Shown here piece by piece: positions 37,801-63,281 of a stretch of DNA of 64,000 nt. Positions within the stretch are counted from its first letter, which is position 1. Every line of letters begins with the position of its first letter. Source of the stretch: Lagopus muta (lineage: Eukaryota > Chordata > Aves > Galliformes > Phasianidae); contig NC_064443.1 in NCBI RefSeq assembly GCF_023343835.1, positions 19,355,501 to 19,419,500 of the forward strand. Reading direction: 5' to 3'. The position numbers and the translations under genes were made by a program. Under the pieces are notes generated by a model that saw only the letters and a program-made list of their open reading frames with translations, was not told the origin of the DNA and did not search any database.

Positions 37801-40800
37801 TGGATGACAGCAGAAAGCAGTAAAGAGAAGTAGATAGTGAGCCACTGATGAATGTGCCTAATAGTCAAGCTTGAGAACAAAGCTAGCTGAAGGAGCTTTG
37901 GGCAGACTACCAGGAGGTACTGGATCCCAAGGGTTAACAGTTCCCCCTATTTTTCAGTTCATTCTTACTACCCTTTCTGGGAGTGAGAGCTGAGGCAGAG
38001 CAAGAGCACTCAGCTGTGTGCAGTTGTTCCCCTGGGCCAGCCTCTGGCGTGTTTTTAGACTGTACAGGACACACTAGCCTTTGGCTAAAATAACGGTCCT
38101 GTTGTATTTCTTAAAGCTTTTGTTTTAGGGGACAACACCCGCACCAGAAAGGTTTGCTGGGGATTCTGTTTGTAGAATATGGAAGAATGAAGTCCCCTCC
38201 AGCTCACCTGTTTGTGTATTTTTTCTTCACATGCACTGTAATCTTTCCTTTGTCTTGTTTTCTCATGAACAATTCCACTGTTGACTGCTGAATCCTGACG
38301 GTTTTCTTGCTGTGCTGTTGGTGCTTCTGGCTCAGCTGAGCAAGCTGCTTTGGTAACAGAGCTCTGTGCTCTGGAAGCTGGGATGACCGATGTGTTTCTT
38401 TCTGTTTTGTTTTTCCACATTGCAGGTTCCCAGCATTGTCAAGGCCTTGCACAAGCAGCTCAAAGACAAGAGCATCAAGTCCAGGCAAGGTTGTTTCAGC
38501 CTCCTGACGGAGCTGGCCAATGTTCTTCCTGGTTGCCTGGCAGAGCACGTCCCTGCACTAGTGCCTGGTAAAGCTTGTCCATGGTCTGTGGGTTGACTCT
38601 GTTAGTTGGTATCACAGCATGTGTGCTCCTGACCTGTGTGTTCAGGTTTTATTCCTCTGTATTGTCTCTGTTCAGCTTCAAGGCCTGCATGTCTTCTTCT
38701 CCACGTTGATACGTTAAGCAGTTCCCAGATCAGTCCTTAGTTCTGTCTACCACTGACAGCCAGGGTAAGAATACCAGCTTCATTTCCACAGTCCCTGGAG
38801 GAGGTGTCTTTAAGAGGGCATATTCCAGCCTCCTTTGAAATTAACTAGATTTACTTGCTAGCCTGCTGAGGTCAGTAACAAGTGACTTTTTCTTTTACAA
38901 AATGTAGTGGTATTAACAAAGATATTCATTCTGACTGATAATTTTATGTGTTCCCTCACATTTTTCACAGAGCTTTCCTTGCCTGTGAGTTCATGAAGTA
39001 TCCCAGACTGCTGAAAGGCTTGTAGTACTGAGGGTTTGCTTTGGCTTTTGGAGTGACTGTGTAGTAAATGTATAAAAAGTCTCCTGTGCTTCTTCCTGTA
39101 TTTCTTTCTTAGGAATCAGTGCATTGCAGAAAGCTTGTAATCAGAAAGCCAAGCACAACTTTAGGGATAGCAAGCAGTGTTGTGTTTCTGATTAAGTCAG
39201 AAAATGGACTTGGAAGTATGTGACATTTAGGAAGGAAGTCTGCTAATGATCCACAGTTGTGTTGCTGGCAATACTAACAGGAGTCATAAAAGAAGTCATA
39301 AGACTTCCCACAGAAGAATAAAGGAAAAGCTCAGAAAGGGACATTACAGCTGCGTGGGGTGTCTGCTGAGAATGGAGAATTTCAGCCTTAACATTGTCAG
39401 TCCTGGTTGTATTCTGATAACAGTCCCTCCTTACCTCAGCCCAGGATGACTTTTCTTATTAAGTTTTAAAAAGTTTTTGTGGCCAACTATCTGTGTCTGC
39501 TGCAAAGAGTGACTGCTTCTTCCCTGGAAGCAGAAAGACTGCAAAGATAATAGTTCTTTGGAATGGTAAATATAATTTGAGTGCGGAGAGGAAAGAAAGC
39601 AGATTCAGATTGAGCCCATTTTCTGAGGGTGTCTTTGGTGGCTTTTTTTCCCAATAGAAACCATCAGTTGAAATAAGCAGCGTTCATTCTTGTCTCTTCT
39701 GCACAGGCATTGTTTTCTCCTTGGCTGACAAATCCAACTCCTCCAACATGAGAATCGACGCACTGTCTTTCCTTTACGTCCTTCTTTGCAACCACCAGCC
39801 AGAGGCATTTCATCCTCATATCAAAAGCCTGTTACCTCCAGTTGTGGCCTGTATAGGAGACCCCTTCTATAAGATCACTTCAGAAGCTCTGCTGGTTGCT
39901 CAGCAGCTTGTGAAGGTTATCAGGCCTCTGGACAAACCTTGCACTTTTGATGCCAAGCCATATGTGAAGGACCTTTTTCCTGGGACTCTGAAACGATTGA
40001 AGGCAGCTGACATTGACCAGGAGGTAAAAGAGCGTGCTATCTCGTGTATGGGACAAATCATTTACAGTCTGGGAGACCATTTAAGCACTGATCTGCAGCC
40101 AACGTTGAAGATATTTCTGGAGAGGCTCAAAAATGAAATCACCCGATTGACAGCAGTTAAAGCATTAACACTCATTGCCAGTTCTCCACTTAAAATAGAC
40201 TTAAGACCTATCCTAGGGGAAGGCTTCCCCATTCTAGCTTCCTTCTTGAGAAAGAATCAACGTGCCTTGAAACTCAGCACTCTGGCTGCTCTGGATATTC
40301 TGGTGAAGAACTACAGTGACAGCCTTAAGCCTGTCATGATAGAGTCTGTTCTTACAGAGCTCCCTGCTTTAATCAGTGAGAATGACATGCACGTTTCCCA
40401 GGTGGCGATCGCATTCCTTACTACTTTAGCTAAGGTTTATCCATCCTGCATCTCTAAGATCACTGGTTCAATTCTTGCTGAAATCTTTCAGCTTGTCCAC
40501 TCACCTTTGCTTCAAGGAGGGGCTCTGAACGCTATCATTGACTTCTTCCAGGCTCTGGTTCTGACAAAGGCAGCCACTGTGGGCTACTCAGAGCTGCTGA
40601 AGCAGCTGACGGCACCCGTGTACTCCTCAGGTCCACCTGGGGCATCGGCAGCGTTACACAAGCAGGCGTATTATTCTGCTGCTAAGTGCGTGGCAGCCCT
40701 TTCCTCGGCCTGCCCCAAAGAAGCCCCTGGCACAGTGAACCAGTTTATCCAGGATGTAAAAAGCCCCAAAAGCAGCGCTGCTGTAAAGGTGCTGGCCTTC

Positions 40801-43800
40801 CTTTCGCTGGCAGAGATGGGGCGCACCACGAACCTCACGAGTGCTCAGAAGGAGCTCAAAACCGTCATCCTGGAAGCATTCGCTTCCCCCAGTGAAGAGG
40901 TGAAATCTGCTGCTTCCTATGCACTGGGGAACATCAGTGTTGGAAATCTTAAGGAGTATCTTCCCTTCATGCTGAAAGAGATTGAAAGCCAGCCCAAGAG
41001 ACAGTACCTCCTGCTGCACTCTTTAAAAGAAGTCATTAGCTCCTCCCCAGCCGACAGCCTCAAGCCCTACGTGGAGGATATTTGGGCTCTGCTTTTTAAG
41101 CACTGTGAGTGCTCAGAGGAAGGGACACGCAACGTGGTGGCCGAGTGCTTGGGGAAGCTGACTCTGGTGAATCCCTCTGAGCTGCTGCCTCGGCTGAAAA
41201 AACAGCTGTCATCAGGTAATGAAGAGCAGTGCTGAGATGGAGAGATGCTTTGTTTTGCTGGAAGCTCCTCTTGTAAAGCACTGGTGGGTACCGCGGGGAG
41301 ACAGGCGGACCAGAGAGGTGAAAAGGAGACAGGGGATCTTTGCGAGGGGCTCAAAGGAGCCATGCATTGCATGGGCTGTGGGAGGTGGCTCACAGCAGGG
41401 ACTGGACAAAGACATTGTGCTGGGAGAGGTTGTTCAGACAAATCCTCAGCCCGCTTTTCAATGCATGTCCGCTGAAACTGAGAGCAGAATGCGTGCTACA
41501 AAGTTAAAGTGATGATTTTGTCTCTTGATCTGTCACTGTTTTCTTCTTTCCTTCTTTGTCGCAGGCTCTCCGCATGCCCGCAGTACAGTGGTGACTGCAG
41601 TCAAATTCACCATTGCAGACCATCCTCAACCTATTGATGCTCTTCTGAAAGGCTGCATAGGTAAGCTAGTGAAAGTCGCAGGGTGCGTGGGAGCAGGTTT
41701 TGGCTTTCATTAACAGCTCAGGGATTTTTCACACCTGTGTGAGCCTCACCTAATCCAGTTATTTTTCTGCAGTGCCTCTTTGCTTTTAGCGCTCAGGAGG
41801 AACACTGTCATGTGGGCCCTTGCTAAATGTTGTGATACTCTGCTCTCGGGCATATTCTGTTGGTGGCAGAGATTTTTAGGAAGCATTAACTCCCTCTGCT
41901 TTCAAACATAAGATTCAAGCATTATGCAGAAAGGATCTTGTGAAACACAACCCAAATTAAGGCCTTATACCTTGTAGGGAGCCTCTGTCTCAGATCTGTT
42001 GTATGGAAGTAGGCCTTCTGTTTCTGAGAAGTCTTATTGGAGCAAAGTAGGTCTAAGCAAGAAGAAAGAACGCTGTCCTTGAATACTGAACCTTCAGATG
42101 TGACTTTAAGGGAAGGTCTGTGGTAGCTGGAATCTTGCCGTTTATCTTTATGCCCATATGCAAAAAAATATGCACAATTCTTCTATTAAGGATATGAAAT
42201 GAAAGTATCTCCAGTGTCTGTTAACCATGCCCCTACAGTTATTTCACCATAGCTGTATCCCAGCTACATCAAAAGTACACTGTAGTGTTCCTGTGTCAGT
42301 TACAATTGCTTCTTGGTGTACCTGTAAAACACTGCCTGATGTGTTCTCAACCACAGGTAACTTCTTAAAAACCCTTCAGGATTCAGACCTGAATGTTCGA
42401 CGGGTGGCTTTAGCCATGTTTAATTCTGCTGCTCATAACAAACCTTCTTTAATCCGGGACTTGCTAAACACACTTCTTCCCAGCTTATATAATGAAACAA
42501 AGGTCAGAAGAGAACTCATCCGAGAGGTATGCCATCGGTTTGTGCCGAGTGCGGTACGGCAGCAGCTCTGTGTGTGTGAAGCAGTCTTGCTGTCTGCTGG
42601 TAGGTTACAGCTCTGGTTTTTTTCTTGTTTAAGGTAGAAATGGGGCCATTCAAACACACGGTGGATGATGGCCTTGATGTGAGGAAAGCTGCTTTTGAGT
42701 GCATGTACACGCTGCTGGAAAGCTGCCTTGACCGGCTGGATATCTGTGAGTACCTGAACCATGTGGAGGATGGACTGAAGGATCACTATGATATTCAGGT
42801 GGGTAGGTGCTTTGCCAAAACTGCTGTAGGACAGAGAAGTAACTGATGTTACTCAGCTGTCACGGAGTTGACCAGATCAATCTATGGCCGTGACAGGGGG
42901 GCAGCAGGCCTCTGCCCTTCCACCCCCACCCTGGTCCCACAAAATGGGAAGGAAGGAAGGAAGGAAGGGAGGAAAAGAACAGCGGCAACAATCTATGGAG
43001 GAACACTTGTTTTACTATGATACCGGAATACAAGATAACACAATAGATACAATTTAATTGAAATTGAGACTATTAAATCAGACAAGATGAGAGAGAGAGT
43101 TCCTGGGACTGAATCAAACCTGAACAGCTTGGAACGGCTGGGAAAGCACCTCCAGCACCCACTGCCAGGCAGCAGGAGAGCCCCCCCCTGGAAGGGCCAG
43201 ATCCCAGGACTGCTGTAATGTACAGGGATGGGAACCTGGGATTGGGGCAGGGACACTTTAATGCCCCGTGCACTACATGACATTTTGATGTGGAAGACTG
43301 CAACCCGAAAAAACAAAAAACATAAAACCATGACATCAGCTCTGAGGGAGCCAGGGCACGACTCATAGCTTGATAGGAGCACTGCTTCCTTTTCATTCTG
43401 TTTAATCTACCTCCACTTAGAAGGGGTACAGCAGTGGCACAACTGCTGGGTGAACGCAGGCTTTCTCTCAAAAGCTGAGCACCCCACAGACCCCTGGCAG
43501 CAGGATGCCTGGGACCTGAGTCCAGCTGGGCACCTGTTGTACGTTGGCTGCAAGCAGGTGCATTTCTAATTATGACTCTTAATAAAAACCCCTCGCAGAA
43601 GTGCAGAGGAAACCACTGTGGTACAGATGCCATGATGAGAGCACAGCCTTCTGCAGACAGATCCATGCTGGAGCCAGGGCACTGGAGGCTGCAGCGAAGC
43701 AGCACATCTTACCCTTCCTCCTTTGTCTAGATGCTGACTTTCATAATGCTGGCCCGGCTGTCCACGCTTTGTCCTAACACAGTTCTGCAGCGGCTCGAGC

Positions 43801-44241
43801 GACTGATCGAACCGCTCCGGGCAACCTGCTCCACAAAGGTGAGATCAGTGGGGCGTGCTGGGCGCTCTTAGCCCTCTGCTACCACTTCTGAGCAACCTGC
43901 TCCCCAAGTCCCTCTGGTTAGAAAACGATCTGCTCGCTCTGCTGATGTGGTCAGTGTTGTGCCAGCATCACCTTTTCTTAATCCTAACTGAAGATTCTGC
44001 CTTGGATTTTTAGGTAAAAGCTGGTTCAGTGAAACAGGAGTTTGAAAAGCAGGATGAATTGAAGCGATCGGCAATGAGAGCAGTAGCTGCTCTCCTGACC
44101 ATCCCTGAAGTAGAGAAAAGTCCAGCGATGGCCGAATTTTCTTCTCACATCAGATCCAGTCCTGAAATGGCATCGCTTTTTGAAAGTATCCAGAAAGACA
44201 CTGCTTCTCTGCCCTCTGCAGAATCAATGGACCTGAGCTAG
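28880..44241 (+). CDS. CAND2: CAND2 / TIP120B cullin-associated substrate-receptor exchange factor, 15 exons
   Basis: Exons: 28880-28947, 30762-30905, 31700-31854, 32706-32829, 33469-33725, 34280-34385, 35066-35214, 37487-37779, 38426-38567, 39707-41215, 41565-41660, 42357-42526, 42634-42798, 43731-43838, 44014-44241. Joined in phase they give 1237 codons plus TAG (human CAND2 1236). The protein is a HEAT-repeat solenoid starting [20 protein letters not shown]. An acidic loop (NEEEEEEE, then [11 protein letters not shown]) crosses the exon 7/8 junction. The 1.5-kb exon 10 and C-terminal [20 protein letters not shown] are typical of the family. CAND proteins clasp unneddylated cullin-RBX1 and swap F-box or other receptors. 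I chose CAND2 over CAND1 from the C-terminal segment, the EYSDDDD loop and linkage to RPL32. The intron 13 LTR and the intron 7 CR1s do not touch exons. Confidence 0.97.
35926..35998 (+). mobile_element. Short CR1 LINE 3' end in CAND2 intron 7
   Basis: The sequence GATGATCTCTAGAGGTCCCT, then TTCCAGCCCC, then ATTCTGTGGTTCTGTGA is the last part of a CR1 with its tail, inserted in plus orientation. Confidence 0.85.
36540..37166 (+). mobile_element. CR1 LINE fragment with reverse-transcriptase 3' coding remnant, CAND2 intron 7
   Basis: This piece of about 630 bp is 5'-truncated. The open stretch at its start encodes the CR1 ORF2 C-terminus ([20 protein letters not shown], then [15 protein letters not shown] and [16 protein letters not shown]). 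The conserved 3' UTR follows, and the element ends at GTTCTGTGATTCTGT. It lies in plus orientation, with a direct duplication of AGATTTAGATTGGAC around 36914-36941. Confidence 0.93.
42858..43335. mobile_element. Solo LTR of an endogenous retrovirus in CAND2 intron 13
   Basis: A 478-bp element begins TGTCACGG and ends CCATGACA, near-perfect terminal inverted repeats of the TG...CA type. It is flanked by identical 5-bp duplications TCAGC at 42853-42857 and 43336-43340. No internal retroviral genes are present, so this is a solo LTR left by recombination. A 5-bp duplication is compatible with ERV1- or ERVL-like avian families; I cannot name the family. Matching duplications and termini suggest a fairly recent, perhaps galliform-specific, insertion. 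Confidence 0.8.
42946..42974. repeat. (GGAA)n microsatellite inside the solo LTR
   Basis: About six GGAA/AAGG units occur near the left end of the LTR. GGAA arrays can bind ETS factors, but no activity can be claimed from sequence. Confidence 0.85.
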
Positions 44242-45435
44242 GGCTCTGCCCTGCGCTCCATTGCCTGCCTCCCCACGCATGAGCCAAGGGATGTCACAGG
44301 TGGGCAGAGTGAGGATGTCATCAAGCTGCTCTGTGCTGCAGCAGCTGCTTGGCAGCCGGCGAGTGCTAGCAGAAGTAGCTGCTTCTGGCTGCACCTGTGG
44401 GCACCAGGCATCTCACTGCATTTTAACGTGGCACGTGAGATCAAGGAAAGCATTGCCCCCATGCAGGGAGGAGTAGATGTGTATGCTAAGTTTCAGCAAG
44501 CTTTTACAGGGTATGTCAAGCAATGTAGCATGATGCCATGGAAAATGGAAACCACCTCCTGGAGTTTCCCTACTGAAGTGCAAAGTGAAATAGCTTTAAA
44601 GTTTTTTTTTAACCACTGCACACGCACTTTTTACTCCAAGTTGCCTGAAGAATGTATTGTTTCACTTAACAACATGGCTGAAATCTGTGTGTCTTTTAAG
44701 TAGTGATGTACACCACAAGCACCTTTGTCAAGAAGAGGAAGGAGACTTGCATGAGCAAAGCTGCGCACGCTGCAGCTGGACTTTCTTACCAAGACATCCC
44801 AGCCTGTCTGCACAGGGCTGGATTCATACAAGGGACAGGTGGGTATTTCCACAGCGTTTCAGCAATGCTTTTTCTTTCTACTTTTACTGCAGAATACCTC
44901 AATAGGCTGCCTTCCAAAAGAGACTGCAGGATTGTAGTATAATACAAATCACTAAGCTTTTCTCTGCATTAAGCAGTGGGCCTCTCTTTGCCTCTTGGAG
45001 CAATCAGTGCTTGTACTGAGTGACCACCACCACAGCACCCATCTGCTCCAAATTCTGGTCATTAAATTACACAGCTGCAACACTAATTAGGAGGGAAGCT
45101 CATATTGAGTGCTCCAGTATCACAGGTGAATCTCAGTAACCAGAGTTGCTGAAACATACAGTCCACAGTACCTTCTGTCATTTGAAAACCTCTAAAGCAG
45201 ATGTTTTGTTCTAATACTGCTTTGCAGAGGGGAAGAAAAGCCTTAAGAGAAAATGTAACAGCAAATCAGACAACAAGTGCACCACGACACATTTCTTACA
45301 GCCATGGAGTTGTGATAAGTTTTCATTTCTCATTTTTGACAGCGGTTGATGTGAAAAATATTTACAGTGCAGTGTTAAAGAATATCCACCTTGTTTGAGT
45401 GGTAACTTAAAATAAAAAATGTACCTACAAAGCCG
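44242..45435 (+). other. CAND2: CAND2 3' untranslated region and polyadenylation signal
   Basis: About 1.2 kb of non-coding sequence follows the stop, ending at AATAAA at 45411-45416. CAND2 and RPL32 converge, with roughly 350 bp between their polyadenylation signals. No gene is seen in the gap. Confidence 0.7.
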
Positions 45436-45781
45436 TGTTCATTCCTGAATTCATTGCTTATCACAGCAACATTACAATGCTAACGCTACTAGGAGCCTAC
45501 AGAACAAGGGAACATCTGCTTGCACGACCTTTTCTTAGCCTCCACTAAGATGTCAGTTCCCTCCTCTGCAGCATGATCACAAGCAGGGAATGGCTCCAGG
45601 CCCCCTGAAGCACAAGTACCAGGAAGGAAGCAAATCTCCAGGTAAGAGCAAGAGATGCACAAAGTGCACTGCTGCAAGCTCACCGTCAGCACAAACCTCA
45701 GGTGCAAGTGGAGTCAAAGCACTGTGTGCCAAGCCCTCAGAAACAGGCAACAGGCCAATCCTGATCAGTTTGTTTTTACAC

Positions 45782-45787
45782 TTTATT
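45782..45787 (-). terminator. Polyadenylation signal of RPL32
   Basis: AATAAA on the minus strand lies only 28 nt beyond the stop codon, as is usual for the very short 3' UTRs of ribosomal-protein mRNAs. Confidence 0.85.
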
Positions 45788-45814
45788 AAATACATCCCAC
45801 ACGTGGAAGCCAGC

Positions 45815-47103
<1,289 letters not shown>

Positions 47104-47449
47104 TCAGGGCCCTTCCGGTTCCCGAGCAGCCCCGCGGAGGGCAGCAGCCGGAGTCCCTTTAAGGACGGAACTTCCGAGAGCCCAGCCGCCTCAGACCCGA
47201 CGGCGGCCCGAACCCGGCCCGGCACCCCCGGCACCGCCCGTGGGCCGCTCCTGCTTCACTGCCGCCAGAAGCGACGCGCGCAGGGCTCCTGCCCGCGAGC
47301 CCGGCCTCGTTGGCCCCGCCGCCGCCGGGCTACGGACCGCGGAAAAGCCCCGGCGCCACGGCTCCCCGCGCGGCGCGGAGGCCCCCGGGGCAGGCGGCGG
47401 GGCCGGGCGGGCCCTCCTGGGTCGGATGGCGGCGGATGGCGGCGCTCAC

Positions 47450-47500
47450 CTGCTACGCGATGGCGCCGGCACGGCACGGCCCGCCGAGAGAAGGAGGGGC
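47450..47500 (-). promoter_or_regulatory. RPL32: RPL32 TOP-type start and non-coding exon 1
   Basis: On the minus strand a pyrimidine tract (CTCCTTCTCTCGG) at 47497-47485 fits the 5' terminal oligopyrimidine start of ribosomal-protein mRNAs. About 40 nt later a good donor, GTAGCAG|GTGAGC, has its last exon base at 47450. It would join the acceptor before 46841. The exact start site is inferred. The surrounding CpG island spans roughly 47000-47760. Confidence 0.65.
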
Positions 47501-47787
47501 CGCCACGCGCGGGGGCTTATGGGAGATCTGGGCGGTACCGACAGGTCAGCGCCGCGCCCCCTCTGCACGGAGCGAGCGGCCGCCCCTCGCGGGGTCACAC
47601 AGAGCCCTGAGCCGCAACAAGAAGGGACGCGTCCTGGAGGGCGTCGCGGGAGAGCGGATAAGTGCCTCCTCCGCGTCCCGCTCTGCGCGTTCACTACGAA
47701 GCTGACAGGACCTGCCCGGCGCCGCTTCCGCCAGGAAGCTTAGGGCCAGGCGGCACGCAGCTTCCGCCAGGCCCGCTGAGTGGGAGA

Positions 47788-47801
47788 GCGCCCCCTGGCG
47801 G
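47788..47801 (-). promoter_or_regulatory. CTCF-like motif between RPL32 promoter and MBD4 3' end
   Basis: The minus strand reads CCGCCAGGGGGCGC, which matches the CTCF core consensus CCASYAGRKGGCRS with one difference. It lies about 290 bp upstream of the RPL32 start and about 100 bp past the MBD4 polyadenylation signals. Confidence 0.6.
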
Positions 47802-47894
47802 TGATGCACGCGCTGGCGGAACGGCAGCGGGGCGCGTTCGGTTTAAGGGGAGCAGGGGAGCTTTACAAGAACAGATGCTACAAAGTTAGATACG

Positions 47895-47941
47895 TTTATT
47901 AAAAACCTTTAAAGCGCTCGAACATTTTATTACAGTGATTA
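47895..47941 (-). terminator. Polyadenylation signals of MBD4
   Basis: Two minus-strand AATAAA hexamers lie at 47941-47936 and 47900-47895, about 100-140 nt after the MBD4 stop. The downstream gene RPL32 starts only about 400 bp further on. Confidence 0.7.
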
Positions 47942-48037
47942 TCCGAGTTGATGTCACACAACATATAAACTAAGAACGCGATGCTCAGCACAGCTCTGAT
48001 GCTGCGCAGCCCACTGCTGGCACACCTGAGGCTGCAC

Positions 48038-50256
<2,219 letters not shown>

Positions 50257-50907
50257 TTCGGGGTCGGATTCGGAGCGCTGCGATCCCGGAGCCGCGGGCG
50301 CTGCGTGCGGCTCTTGGCGGCCGTTCCGCCCATCCGCGGCCGGCTCCGCGCATCCCGCCCGGCGCTCCACTTCCCGCCGGCCCCGCGCCGCTCTCCTCCT
50401 CTCGCTCCGTGCGCTCTCCCCGTTACTTCCTACGGAGCTCCTCCTCGCTCCGCCGTCCCGCCCGGCTCTCCCCGCCGCCTCCTCTCCAGCGCCGTTCGGG
50501 CGCCGCTCCGTCTTGCCGCCTTCCCCGCGCCGCGTCTCGGACCCATCGCTCCGGGAACTCCGCGCTCCGCCGTTCCGCACCCCGTTCCCAGCCGGGGCCG
50601 TGGCGCCGCCAGCTGTGCCGGCGTGATGGCAGCGCTCCGCCAGCGCCCGTCCGGACCGCAGCGTCGTTCCTTCGGCGCTGAGGGCGGAGAGAACGGCGAA
50701 CCGTCAGCGGGGCCGCTTCCCCCGCCCGACCCGTCGGAAGGCCGCTGGGCGGCACGCCGGAAGGAAGCCGAGGGGGCCGGGGCCGGGGCCGCCTCCCGCC
50801 GCCGCCGCTACAGGACGGGGCTCCCGCAGCTCCCGCCGCGCCGAGAGGCGGCGGCGCGGCTCCGTCAGCGTGGCGCGGCGCGGAGCTGCGGGACCCCGTC
50901 CGCGTAG

Positions 50908-50917
50908 CTCACGTGAC
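50908..50917. promoter_or_regulatory. CACGTG E-box, upstream copy
   Basis: CTCACGTGAC contains a palindromic CACGTG core of the USF/MYC/TFE3 type, 291 bp before the IFT122 ATG. Confidence 0.55.
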
Positions 50918-51005
50918 CTCACCCGCACGCGCCGCTCCGACCTCCCAGAGGCGCGCGCCGCCGACGCGCTCGCTCCATCCCCGCTTCGACGTCTCCCGCC
51001 CGCCG

Positions 51006-51019
51006 GTCGCCATGGAAAC
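51006..51019 (+). promoter_or_regulatory. RFX X-box of the ciliary gene IFT122
   Basis: GTCGCCATGGAAAC fits the RFX consensus of two half-sites with a 2-bp spacer (RYYNYY N RRNRAC type). It lies 189 bp upstream of the IFT122 start codon. RFX2/RFX3 regulate intraflagellar transport genes through such sites. A weaker half-site, GTTGCCCAGGGAG, lies near 51149. Confidence 0.7.
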
Positions 51020-51067
51020 CGCTCCGGCGCGGTACGGCCTCGTTAAGGGGCGCTTCCGGACGCCGCG

Positions 51068-51077
51068 GTCACGTGAC
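51068..51077. promoter_or_regulatory. CLEAR-type palindromic E-box
   Basis: GTCACGTGAC is a perfect 10-bp palindrome matching the USF / TFEB-MITF (CLEAR) consensus, 50 bp downstream of the X-box. Confidence 0.6.
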
Positions 51078-51102
51078 GCCCCTCGCGGCCCAGCCGAGCG
51101 GC

Positions 51103-51116
51103 GCCCCCTGCCGTCG
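51103..51116 (-). promoter_or_regulatory. CTCF-like motif in the MBD4/IFT122 promoter
   Basis: The minus strand reads ACGGCAGGGGGCGC. The GCAGGGGGCGC core matches the CTCF consensus, with two differences in the flank. Confidence 0.5.
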
Positions 51117-51207
51117 CGGTGGTCCGGCGGGCCTCCGGGCGCCTGCGCGTTGCCCAGGGAGCCGGCGGCGCGACCGACTCGGCGACCGAGTGCTGTCCGG
51201 GCCCGGC

Positions 51208-63046
<11,839 letters not shown>

Positions 63047-63267
63047 CGGTGTCTCTGAGTTGCTCTCTTAGGTGCGTATGAAACTCTCGCTCAGCGATGC
63101 ACACAACGAGGTCTTGAGATGCCATTTTAAAAAAGGAATCCGATTTCTGTTTCTAGGTAAATGCCGTGTTCTAAATCAGAGCGTTTAATATGAGGAAGAG
63201 GTTTCTTTCATCTGCTGAAAAACGAGTTGGGAATTTGAGGAAGCGGGGTTTTGAGCGGTGCTGCTCA

Positions 63268-63281
63268 CCACCAGGTGGCAG
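63268..63281 (+). promoter_or_regulatory. CTCF consensus motif in IFT122 intron 16
   Basis: CCACCAGGTGGCAG matches every position of the CTCF core consensus CCASYAGRKGGCRS. Occupancy cannot be judged from sequence. Confidence 0.6.

Larger units (their letters stand above)
50257..51207. promoter_or_regulatory. Bidirectional CpG-island promoter of MBD4 and IFT122
   Basis: The start codons of MBD4 (minus) and IFT122 (plus) are separated by about 950 bp of dense CpG sequence without a TATA box. It contains an X-box, two CACGTG E-boxes, an ETS-type CTTCCGG at 51053-51059, an NRF1-like GGCGCCTGCGCG near 51139 and a CTCF-like site. Apparent open frames across it on both strands have no family resemblance. 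Confidence 0.8.
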
